From: Mesorhizobium japonicum MAFF 303099 | Lineage (GTDB): Bacteria > Pseudomonadota > Alphaproteobacteria > Rhizobiales > Rhizobiaceae | Reading direction: 5' to 3' | Assembly: GCF_000009625.1 (NCBI RefSeq) | Contig: NC_002679.1 | Location: forward strand, 1-64,000 | Length of the DNA: 64,000 nt | Shown here: positions 38,553-46,442 of the stretch, one piece after another | Numbering within the stretch: position 1 is the stretch's first letter | Layout: each line of letters opens with the position of its first letter | Translations under genes and position numbers: made by a program | The notes under the pieces: model-generated | What the model was told of the DNA's origin: nothing | Seen by the model: the letters and a program-made list of their open reading frames with translations, nothing else | Databases searched by the model: none

Positions 38553-39249
38553 AGCGCAAAATATCGTGGTCGAGTATGGCGGCGTGCGCGCGCTGGATGA
38601 GCTGAGCTTCTCGGCTCAAATTGGGGACGTCACCGCTGTTGTGGGCAGCAATGGTGCTGGCAAGACCAGCCTAATGAACACCATCTGCGGCTTGATAAAA
38701 CCTGTATCAGGTGAGATCCGGCTGGATGGGGAGCGGATAGATAGTCTTGCTCCGGATGAAATCGTGCGCCGCGGCATTTCCTTGGTACCCGAGGGCCGAG
38801 AACTTTTTCCGCGTCTTTCGGTGCTCGAGAATCTGTTGCTTGGAGCGACAGTACGACCGGACCCCGCTACGAGGCGAACGACGCTGGGGCGGATATACGA
38901 ACTATTTCCAGTGCTAGCGAACCGACAGAACCAGAAGGCTGGCCAGTTGAGTGGCGGCGAGCAGCAAATGCTAGCGTTTGGCAGGGCGCTGATGTCGTTA
39001 CCGAAGTTGCTCCTGTTGGACGAGCCATCGATTGGCCTTGCGCCCATGGTCGAAGAGCAGCTCATCTTGGCGATAAGGGACTACTCGCTTGAACACGGGA
39101 TCGGCGTCTTAATTGTGGAGCAGAACGCGATGCTCGCGTTGGAATACGCGCAACACGCGTTCGTGGTCGAGCAGGGCAGGGTTGCACTCTCAGGACCAGC
39201 GGCAACCGTCAGAGACGATCCGGCAGTCATCGCAGCGTATCTCGGCTAG
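38545..39249 (+). CDS. ABC transporter ATPase (LivF-like)
   Basis: This 234-residue ATPase has Walker A GSNGAGKTS, signature LSGGEQQMLAFGRALM, Walker B LLLLDEPSIGLAP and the LivF-type ending VIAAYLG. It overlaps the LivG-like gene and ends 29 bp before the thioesterase gene. With 34676-38552 it completes a five-part importer. Confidence 0.92.
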   Translation: MLEAQNIVVEYGGVRALDELSFSAQIGDVTAVVGSNGAGKTSLMNTICGLIKPVSGEIRLDGERIDSLAPDEIVRRGISLVPEGRELFPRLSVLENLLLGATVRPDPATRRTTLGRIYELFPVLANRQNQKAGQLSGGEQQMLAFGRALMSLPKLLLLDEPSIGLAPMVEEQLILAIRDYSLEHGIGVLIVEQNAMLALEYAQHAFVVEQGRVALSGPAATVRDDPAVIAAYLG

Positions 39250-39278
39250 CACCATTGCTGGCGGTCGTCCAAAACCGC

Positions 39279-39755
39279 ATGGAGTTCCGATTGAACACTC
39301 ACCACGCAAATCTGCTTCGGCAACCCAACCTGACCGCCGGTGTAGTGCATCCATGGCATTTGGACCAGTTCGGTCACATGAATGTTCGCGGCTATGCGCC
39401 CTTCTTCGATGACGCTTCCTTCTTGTTTTGGCATCAGTTGCAGCTGAGCCAGCAGAAGATGATCGATGAGTTCGGCGTTCATTCCGTGACACTCCGAGCT
39501 TCCACGGAATTCAAAGCCGAGCTGAAAAAGGGCGACTGCTTCTCAATCGTTGGCTGCGTTCAAAAGGTTGGCAATAAGAGCGTCATGCTCCAATTCTCTA
39601 TGGTGGATCAGAAGAGTGAAACACTTTTCGCTGTCTATGAGACCATCGAGGTATTCGTCGAGGCGGAAGGCGGATCGTCGGTCACAATTCCGCAGCCAAT
39701 ACGTGACCGGTTATTGAAGTTCCACAAGGAGGCCGGCGTCGCTGGCACAATTTGA
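39279..39755 (+). CDS. Hotdog-fold acyl-CoA thioesterase (4HBT-like)
   Basis: This 158-residue hotdog protein has HPWHLDQFGHMNVRGYAPFF, the catalytic Asp/His-containing loop-helix of the 4-hydroxybenzoyl-CoA thioesterase family. The beta strand RASTEFKAELKKGD and SMVDQKSETLFAVYETIEVF follow. Start ATG 39279 is preferred to an upstream TTG at 39255, though neither has a strong ribosome-binding site. In carnitine catabolism a hotdog betainyl-CoA thioesterase follows the BKACE step; here it is the last gene of the same operon as BKACE, so it likely frees the acyl-CoA made by that enzyme. Confidence 0.85.
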   Translation: MEFRLNTHHANLLRQPNLTAGVVHPWHLDQFGHMNVRGYAPFFDDASFLFWHQLQLSQQKMIDEFGVHSVTLRASTEFKAELKKGDCFSIVGCVQKVGNKSVMLQFSMVDQKSETLFAVYETIEVFVEAEGGSSVTIPQPIRDRLLKFHKEAGVAGTI

Positions 39756-40398
39756 CTATGAGCAGCGGCACGGAAGAAAATCGGGTGAAGAATGCGCCTC
39801 ACGCCGTCATGGGTGGCGCGTTCTCCTGGATTGACGTTGCGGCTGGTCACTCAGATCCAGATAGCTCTTGGATCGAGATTCTAGGTTCTCTCCTATCGAA
39901 GATCTGGCTCCGCCGTCGTCAGTCAGTCGATGAACTGGAGGGCAAGCCTTCGATAGCTGCTTGCGCCCATCCTATCCTAGCAGTCGCGCCCGATTGCATC
40001 GTTTGCGTAGACCGTCCTGGGCCGGGTTGAAAAGCCCGATCGTTTTACAAAACTCGATTCTCGGAGAGCTCGCCCGTGACGTGACTCTCGCGCTAGCTTC
40101 GTTGCGTGCCTGTGAACTGGAGGGCTCCGTGTAGTCGCGGGCGCCATTGCGCGGGCGCGCGCGGGTCGCGACTACATTGAAGCCTGATTGAACTGAACTG
40201 CGGAATCCTGGCGGGGCCATGGGGTTTTGGGCTCGGCTGTATGCCCGAGGCGCCGGAGCGGCCTCGCTGATCGCTCTTGGGCGGTCGCCCGTCGTCGCGA
40301 CGCGGGATGATGGCGACGCGAGAGTCGGCGCCATTGGGTCATTGATGCTGAGGTGCAGCGTTTATGGCGATGGCATTGGCTGGCGGCGCGCAAAGTTC
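39756..40398. other. Intergenic stretch downstream of the hyu-liv operon
   Basis: Frames here (such as 39752-40030) lack ribosome-binding sites and family resemblance. A GC-rich alternating stretch (GCGCGGGCGCGCGCGGG) lies at 40150-40168. I see no gene. Confidence 0.4.
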
Positions 40399-40545
40399 GG
40401 GGCAGCAAGAGGATTTGTGGGCGCGCTCGCACGAAGTATGTCGTCACCGTTGAATTTTGACGGGGCCGGGCGGATGTGAAAAGGGCACGAGCTGCGACGA
40501 ATCTGCCGGAGACGCGGCAGCCTCGGAGTGCGCATTTCGCACAAG
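40399..40545 (+). repeat. Left-end remnant of the IS found complete at 59916-60351
   Basis: About 145 bp from GGGGCAGCAAGAGGATTTG match the left terminus at 59916 onward: the inner part ATGTCGTCACC(G/A)TTGAATTT and the coding start MKRA(K)RAAT are shared. The similarity stops near 40545, where the IS110-type element begins. It marks an earlier IS end cut by a later insertion. Confidence 0.6.
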
Positions 40546-40557
40546 CCGGACAACGAT

Positions 40558-41675
40558 GGAGTGATGATGTGGACGCCTCCACCACCGGCGTCAGCAAGCA
40601 TGATATGTGTTTTGCTGTTGCCTCCCGGGAAAGCGTAAGACCTTATGTCCTTCCTCGCAACAAAAATGATATGGCCGATGCCGAAGCCATCTGCGAAGCG
40701 GTGACGAGGCCGAACATGCGCTTCGTTGCCGTGAAGACAGCAGCCCAACAATCGGTTCTGATGCTGCATCGCTGTCGAGCTCTTTTGGTCCGGCAACGAA
40801 CCATGCTGGCGAACGCAATTCGCGCGCACCTGGCAGAATTCGGCATCGTCATGCCGCAAGGAATTCGTACTTTGCTGACGGCCCTAATCGCGCCGAAAGA
40901 TGAAGTAAACGACCTTCCCCATCTCGTCCGGGTTGCACTCGCTCCCATGGCAGCAAACCTCATCGAGCTGGGTCAGCGCATCAAAGGACTGGAAATCGAG
41001 ATTGCGCGCGAACATCGCGGCAACGAGACCAGTCGTCGATTGGAAACTATTCCCGGATTTGGTGTCATGACATCAACAGCGATGGCAGCGACAGTGGCAG
41101 ACCCGACAGCCTTCAAATCGGGCCGTGAATTCGCCGCCTGGCTCGGCCTGACGCCAAGAGAGAGTTCATCGGGCGGCAAGCAACGGCTCGGAGGCATCAC
41201 CAAGATGGGCGACGGATATCTTCGAACATTGCTTGTTGTCGGAGCGACGGCGGTGATCCGCTTCGCCCGCGAGGAAGGATCCGCCAAGACGGCGTGGATC
41301 CGCAAGCTCATGGAGAAAAAGCCTGCGAAAGTCGTGGCGGTTGCGCTTGCCAACAAGATGGCGCGCATAGCCTGGCCGCTGATGACGAGAGGAGAGGTTT
41401 ACCGTGTCATCCCCGCTTGAATTCGCGTGGGCTTGAACGCGACAACGAGTTGGTGAGGACGAAAGACACTTGACGAGAACCGGTCAGGGGCCGGGGGTTG
41501 GAAAGCCCGAGGGGTGCAGCGACTTTGAGCGCGCTGGAGTGTTTAAGGATCCAATCCGCGGAGATTCATCAGGGCCAGCGGATCAACATACCGCATCGAA
41601 GGCCGAACATATGGCTGCAACCGACCGATCTGAGAATGGTGCCGCTTTCGTCTTGCCAAGGAGGCGTCCACATAT
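40558..41675 (+). mobile_element. IS110-family element, IS1111 type, rearranged
   Basis: A 13-bp perfect inverted repeat (TGTGGACGCCTCC near 40568-40580, complement at about 41661-41675) flanks the transposase gene, as in the IS1111 subgroup with sub-terminal repeats. The right part after the stop (41421-41660) is non-coding. The left part lacks the first ~80 codons of a normal transposase, so the element is a defective hybrid. Confidence 0.6.
40611..41420 (+). pseudogene. IS110/IS1111-family transposase, N-terminus lost
   Basis: The frame is intact from RPYVLPRNKNDMADAEAICE (40638 onward) through VKTAAQQSVLMLHRCR, ETIPGFGVMTSTAMAATVAD and the serine region GGKQRLGGITKMGDGYLRTLL. The first DEDD Asp and the ~80 residues before RPYV are replaced by an unrelated leader shared with another IS, so it should be inactive. 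The 18 bp 40635-40652, encoding VRPYVL, exactly equal the outer part of the inverted repeats at 2025 and 3697. Confidence 0.75.
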
Positions 41676-41799
41676 GCACCCCCAGACTGAGACAAGGAAA
41701 ATCGCGGACAGTTTTACGGTGTCGGTTCTCGGGTGCCTTGTGCCTTGTTGCGTTCATGGATGATTGATTTCGCCGTTTTCGACGCCGGTCAAGTTTCTC
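41421..41799. other. Non-coding IS1111-type right end and spacer
   Basis: The first ~240 bp belong to the right end of the IS110-type element and could once have encoded its guide RNA. The rest shows no gene. Confidence 0.35.
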
Positions 41800-42466
41800 G
41801 GCATTGCGGTGCACCCGCAGACTTGCCTGGACGATCACCGCTCATAGCGATGAGCGACGGCTATTCCGAGATGGCAGGCCGGGACAGGCGCTCCGGTTCT
41901 TCGAACAGCTCTACCGGGTTGAAAGGCAGGCCCCGGAACGAAATCCCCGCCGACGGGGAAACGCGAGATCACAGCATCGCCGCTTCCGCCAGCAACATGG
42001 TGTCCCCATCCTCAATGCTCTCAAGGTATGGCTCGGCGACATCGTCGCAAGTGTCTTGCCGGACAGCAAGCTCGGCAACGCCGTCTCCTACACCTGAACC
42101 AATGGGAATATCTGACGCGTTACACCGAGGACGGCAGCATGCTGGTCGACAACAACCTCCTGGAGCGCGACATCAGGATTTTCGCCACTGGCCGGAAATT
42201 CAGCGATACCGCCGACAGAGTCAGGGCCAGCGCCATCGTCTACAGCTTGGTGCTGACCTGACGCGCCTCATCCGTCGAGCAGCTCGCATGGTTGCGCCAC
42301 GTTCTCACCGAACTGCCTCATCGCGCTTTCGATACTGATATCGACGATCTGCTGCCCTTCAACTTCGCCAAAACCGCTGCAGCCTGATCTGCCGGACGCG
42401 TCCGTCTGAAAGCGACCGTCGTTGACAAGGGCGGTGTCAGCGTGCGGGGAAATGGGCGCTTACGTT
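41800..42466 (+). pseudogene. IS66-family transposase (TnpC) C-terminal remnant
   Basis: Pieces of an IS66 DDE transposase lie in shifting frames: VPILNALKVWLGDIVASVLP (from about 42001), then NQWEYLTRYTEDGSMLVDNN and LLERDIRIFATGRKF (42100-42200, containing the last catalytic Glu), then YSLVLT and the tail ending near 42387. The terminal CGCTTAC at 42459-42465 is the complement of GTAAGCG, the usual IS66 end. The N-terminal half and the left terminus are missing. Confidence 0.75.
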
Positions 42467-42721
42467 GTTGGCGATGAGCAGCCGTCCTTAGTTCATCCGG
42501 TTGTTCGCGCCCCCCGCAAACCCTAACCAGCCGAACCGGCGCTTGGAACACATCACCAGGCTCACATCATGGCGCGGGGCCAATGGCACAAGCCACTGCT
42601 TCGGACTAACCGTAAAAAGTCGAGCGTAATAAATCCGTAACATAAATTAACAAATTTATAATATTTGCTAAAAAAGTATCATGATAGAAATGCGCCATAG
42701 GTATAGAATAGAGGCGAGAGG
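42467..42721 (+). promoter_or_regulatory. AT-rich upstream region of the phosphopantetheinyl transferase gene
   Basis: After the IS66 end, 42608-42712 is far richer in A/T than its surroundings, with TTAACAAATTTATAATATTTG at its core (42646-42666). GAGGCGAGAGG (42711-42721) abuts the start codon. This is where the promoter of the biosynthetic locus should lie; a nucleoid-silencing protein could also bind. Confidence 0.5.
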
Positions 42722-43477
42722 ATGGCTGCTATTTCCGACCCCGAACTAGCGACTCTTTCTGCTCGTTCACGTGGATTTTTCACGCACGCTGAGTTATTTG
42801 CTCCCGGCTTCCCCGATGCGATCTTGGTGCGCGGCAGGTTTGATCACGAAAGCTATACAGATGACCTATTTAACCTGCTAGCGTTACACTGCCCCGCCAG
42901 TCTGTCTGCAGCGGTGTCCATGCGCCGTGCTGAGTTCTTAGCCGGGCGAGCGATGGCATACGCGGCATTGCGGGCGCTGGGTCAAGCCGCTGCTGAGATT
43001 CCAATCGGCCCAGGCGGGGCTCCACTCTGGCCCCCGTCTTCCGCTGGTTCAATAACCCATACGCGTGGGCATTGCGCTTGTTTCGCCATCGCCGGTGGGA
43101 ATTGGCGGGTAGGTGTCGACGTTGAGGCGCTGGCCAGCGGTGATGCTCTGGATGCGATTCTAAACATGACCACCAATGAGGATGAACGTGCCTTGATCGC
43201 TAGACAAGTGGTCCTCGCTCCAGACTGGCTGGCGAGCCTGGTTTTTTCGGCCAAAGAAACACTCTTCAAAGCGCTCTATCCTGTGGCAAGGCGCTTTTTC
43301 GGATTCGACTGTGCAGAGTTACGAACGACGCCCAGAAACGGGCAACTCCGACTGCATCTAACACAAACTATCTGTCCCGAATTGATCGAGGGTCAGCACT
43401 ATGACATTCGTTTTAGCATCGCTGCTGGCCATGTGTTGACCTGGTTGGCAGTAACACACCAGCATGTGTCAATGTAG
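42722..43477 (+). CDS. 4'-phosphopantetheinyl transferase (EntD/Sfp type)
   Basis: This 251-residue protein has the two catalytic motifs of the family: WRVGVDVEAL (GxDxE, about 136-145) and FSAKETLFKALYP (KExxxKA, about 178-190). An N-terminal part with RRAEFLAGRAMAYAALR is also typical of the EntD branch. It transfers phosphopantetheine from CoA to the Ser of carrier domains. The only carrier domains in the window are in the adenylation-PCP protein (46443-48380) and the PKS (48469-53811), its obvious clients. An IS110 insertion now separates it from them. Confidence 0.9.
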   Translation: MAAISDPELATLSARSRGFFTHAELFAPGFPDAILVRGRFDHESYTDDLFNLLALHCPASLSAAVSMRRAEFLAGRAMAYAALRALGQAAAEIPIGPGGAPLWPPSSAGSITHTRGHCACFAIAGGNWRVGVDVEALASGDALDAILNMTTNEDERALIARQVVLAPDWLASLVFSAKETLFKALYPVARRFFGFDCAELRTTPRNGQLRLHLTQTICPELIEGQHYDIRFSIAAGHVLTWLAVTHQHVSM

Positions 43478-43630
43478 CGGACTCCGGCTGATACATTGTT
43501 AAGACTCCAGAAGCTTCGGAACCAGGGCCCTAGGCGGCTGCCGTCCGCCGCCGCGCCCGTCGATCAGGATAGCGCGTCTCCAGCAATACCACGCGGTGGT
43601 ATGAGATACCTTGTGTCCAGCCTTTTTTTT

Positions 43631-44833
43631 TCACGCCGTGATTTTGATGGCCGCGCGACGCTGTTGAGGGTCGTAGAGCGCCTTGTTGCGCCACGCCCTC
43701 CAGAGGACTTGAAGCCATGCTCGGGCGAGAATTCGAACAGCGTGCGGGTGCTTGCAGCCACGGTCACGGGCTTTGCGATAGACGGCCGCGGCCCAAGCGG
43801 AGGCGTGACGGGAGTTGTCGGCAAAGCAGGTGAACGCCAATCTCAGGTTCTTGTTGCAGGCCCATCGGAACACAACGCCTCGGCTTTTGCCGGAGGCGTG
43901 GGTCACGGGACAGACGCCGGCCTCGGCGGCAAGTTGGTCCTGCATCAGGAAGCGCTCGCGCACGTCGCCGAGCTCAGCGAGGATCTGGGCGGCGCAAATG
44001 CGGCCTGCGCGCGGGAACGACATGACGATCTTGCCGTCGGGCAATTGGGCGACGGCGTGCTCGATGTGCGAGGACAGCTTGGCGATCTCGCAGACGAGGC
44101 GTTCGGGAATGGCGACCAATGCGCCGGCCAGCTCGCCTTTGGCGCCGGCCTCGGCGTCACCGGCCAGCCCTGTCGGCGCGGCTCGCAGTCGGGCCAGCAG
44201 GTCGGCCGGCGAACGGCGCCCACGGTCGGCGTGTTGCGCCATGAAGCTAGCCAGACGTTTCTCGCCCAGGCGGCTGGCGCTGTCGGGAGTGGGATAGCGA
44301 CCGACGAAGGCGAGCGCGATCGGGCTGTCGATGGCGGCGAAAATGGCGACTGCCCCTGGCCAGAAGCCTTCGAGCAGATTGCGGAGCTGGTTTGCCAATG
44401 CGACACGCTGGGCCACCAGGTCGTCGCGGCCGCGGACCAGGGCGCGCAACGCCAGGAAGTCATCGGAGACCGGCACAAGAGGCCGGAAGCGATGTCCGTC
44501 GGTGCGCAAGATGTCGGCCAACATGAAGGCATTGCCCGGATCGCTTTTGCCACCGGCGGCGTGGTACCGCGGCCTGCAGGCCTTGACGACGTTCGGATGG
44601 ACCGGGATCACGGGATACCCGGCCTCTACCAAGGTATCGACGACCAGACCGGGTCGCTCGATGGCAATACGCAGTTCGGCTGGCGCCGCCACGCGCTTGG
44701 GCCGGCCTACCATGTCAGCCAGCCCAGCCGAATCGTGGCGGACATCGAGACGCACGAGGACCGGGTCGACGCCGTCAATAACGCACATGGCATGGCTTAC
44801 GCCGCCCCAGTCCAAACCTGCGTGAAATGGCAT
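43631..44833 (-). CDS. IS110-family transposase
   Basis: This 400-residue transposase has the DEDD start HAGLDWGGVSHAMCVIDG and the C-terminal Transposase_20 region AEAGVCPVTHASGKSRGVVF. Its helix-rich middle is normal in length. The plus-strand frame 43496-45049 across it is a GC-driven shadow. About 200 bp of non-coding DNA upstream (44834-45050) is where the IS110 subgroup carries its guide RNA. The element sits between the phosphopantetheinyl transferase gene and the GntR gene of the biosynthetic locus. Exact element ends were not found. Confidence 0.9.
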   Translation of the reverse strand: MPFHAGLDWGGVSHAMCVIDGVDPVLVRLDVRHDSAGLADMVGRPKRVAAPAELRIAIERPGLVVDTLVEAGYPVIPVHPNVVKACRPRYHAAGGKSDPGNAFMLADILRTDGHRFRPLVPVSDDFLALRALVRGRDDLVAQRVALANQLRNLLEGFWPGAVAIFAAIDSPIALAFVGRYPTPDSASRLGEKRLASFMAQHADRGRRSPADLLARLRAAPTGLAGDAEAGAKGELAGALVAIPERLVCEIAKLSSHIEHAVAQLPDGKIVMSFPRAGRICAAQILAELGDVRERFLMQDQLAAEAGVCPVTHASGKSRGVVFRWACNKNLRLAFTCFADNSRHASAWAAAVYRKARDRGCKHPHAVRILARAWLQVLWRAWRNKALYDPQQRRAAIKITA

Positions 44834-45237
44834 ATGACCTTCTCGGATTGCTTAAAACTCACCCGAGCTGGGAGATCGTACGGATCGCTCACTGACAGGC
44901 GCTCTGCTGGCCAGCACTGGCGCTTCACCCTGTGGTCCCTCGCGGTCTCCCGGCACCTGCCGCGCGGCGGTCTCACACGGGCCGTCAACCGGCAAGCGCG
45001 CTTGGCCGTCACTGCAGATGCTCGGGCTGGCGGATGCTACGCCTCTTGATCGCTTCGCACCCGCCAGCCCTGCTGTGCCACGCGTTTGCGATGCGGCCGC
45101 ACTTCGTGCGTGGACCAGCGGACCAGGGTTCGGGTGGGCTGGTGCCCCGCCGTTTTGATGCAGCGTGAAACGTGTTCACAGAGGCTTTCGAAGCACCCAT
45201 TCCTGATGTCATCCCCAGTATTTGGAGATCATGCCAA
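44834..45237. other. Non-coding stretch between IS110 and the GntR gene
   Basis: The part nearest the transposase (44834-45050) probably belongs to the IS110 left end. The rest holds the promoter of the GntR gene. No gene is supported. Confidence 0.4.
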
Positions 45238-45963
45238 ATGGCGACAAAAACCTTGAAGTACCAGATACCACCATTGAACGCTTCCCCGAGTTCGGCGATT
45301 GAGCATGTCTATGCCGAACTGAAGAACGCTTTGATGTCCGGGGAATTTTCGCCCGGGCAGCCGATGCGTCTCGGAGAACTGGCTGTCGCATTCGGCACAA
45401 GCCACATGCCGATCCGCGAGTCGCTCAACCGGCTCAGCGGCATCGACATCCTCGAACGGGCGCCGCGTCAGTCCGCGCGCGTTCCAATAATCACTGCTAA
45501 AGGCCTACGCGATCTTCTGGAAGTGCGCCTTCTGAATGAAAGGCAGGCCATCATCTGGGGGGCAAAGAAATCTACCGGGAAGAGCCTGAACTATATCAGA
45601 GAAATCAATGTCAAGATGGATCAACTCAATCTGGGGAAGAACGCTGAAGTGAAGAAGTATCTGAAACTGAACCAACTGTTCCATTTTGCCGTTTACAACC
45701 TCTCTCAGAACAAAGTCTTGATGAACACGATCGAGACGCATTGGCTTCATGCGGGCCCGATCCTCAGCCTGAGGCGAAAGGAACCAAATTTTGCTCCGGG
45801 CCACCATAATCATCGCGAAATCATCGACCAGTTGGAGAAGGGCAACGGCTTGGCAGCCGCCGACGCCCTCGAGCGCAACATCATAGAAGCGCATGAGCAG
45901 ATTTTTGCGATTCTTGACAAGTCCGACCTGAAGGATCGTGCGGGAAATAGGGTCGGTGCCTAG
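45238..45963 (+). CDS. GntR-family regulator (FCD domain), paralogue of 28360-29049
   Basis: This 241-residue regulator has the winged helix AELKNALMSGEFSPGQPMRL and FGTSHMPIRESLNRL, nearly identical at the recognition helix to the regulator of the hyu operon. An FCD domain follows (LNQLFHFAVYNLSQNKVL, HHNHREIIDQL). ATG 45238 has GGAG 11 bases upstream; an ATG at 45231 is out of frame. It is 479 bp upstream of the adenylation-protein gene on the same strand and is the only regulator in the biosynthetic locus. No copy of the TTGATC-type palindrome was seen near it, so its operator is unknown. Confidence 0.88.
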   Translation: MATKTLKYQIPPLNASPSSAIEHVYAELKNALMSGEFSPGQPMRLGELAVAFGTSHMPIRESLNRLSGIDILERAPRQSARVPIITAKGLRDLLEVRLLNERQAIIWGAKKSTGKSLNYIREINVKMDQLNLGKNAEVKKYLKLNQLFHFAVYNLSQNKVLMNTIETHWLHAGPILSLRRKEPNFAPGHHNHREIIDQLEKGNGLAAADALERNIIEAHEQIFAILDKSDLKDRAGNRVGA

Positions 45964-46442
45964 CTTAGGTAGGAACGCGGAAGCGTGCCTCGGGATGGTA
46001 ACAGCTAGTATCCCTTGCTCGTCGAAGGCCATGCACGCAATTGCGGCTGTCGAATGCGGCCGGCATGGGGGAACCGATATTTCGGCGAAATCCAGCCGCC
46101 GCACGTCAGGCTGATCGCAACGTCATCGCCGCACCACCCCCTCTGGAAATGCGGTCGTTTGAAGCCTGCATCTGCATACCCATGGGACGGGCGGCCACCT
46201 GATAGACAAGTCTTCACCGAGTGGTTGTGGCGTAGCCACAAATACGGATGCGTCTTTCTTATGCCTTCGAGACCGGCAGCGAGCTGCCCCGAGGAAGGAC
46301 TACTGCATCCGGCGAAACTCGCACGCCTCGACCAAGATGTTAAACAAATGTGAAGTTTTGTTGAAAGGATTGACTGTGTAACTTGTCACGCATACACCGA
46401 AGCAAAGCCGTTTGGCAGTGTCCTCGCATTCTGAGTGAAAAG
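45964..46442. other. Upstream region of the adenylation/PKS genes
   Basis: No gene is supported here. The last 100 bp are A/T-richer and include TTGAAA and TTGACT candidates (46360 and 46370) for a promoter of the two synthase genes. Confidence 0.4.

Noticed and set aside
40140-40180. CRISPR- or microsatellite-like GC repeat
   Set aside because: A short run of alternating GC only, with no direct repeats or spacers.
42608-42712. Possible nod box in the AT-rich stretch
   Set aside because: The conserved nod-box blocks (ATCCA..., ATC...GAT) are not present in order.
43496-45049. 517-residue plus-strand open frame
   Set aside because: It lies antisense to a clear IS110 transposase, has repetitive Gly/Gln/Asp composition and no ribosome-binding site; it is a GC-skew shadow.
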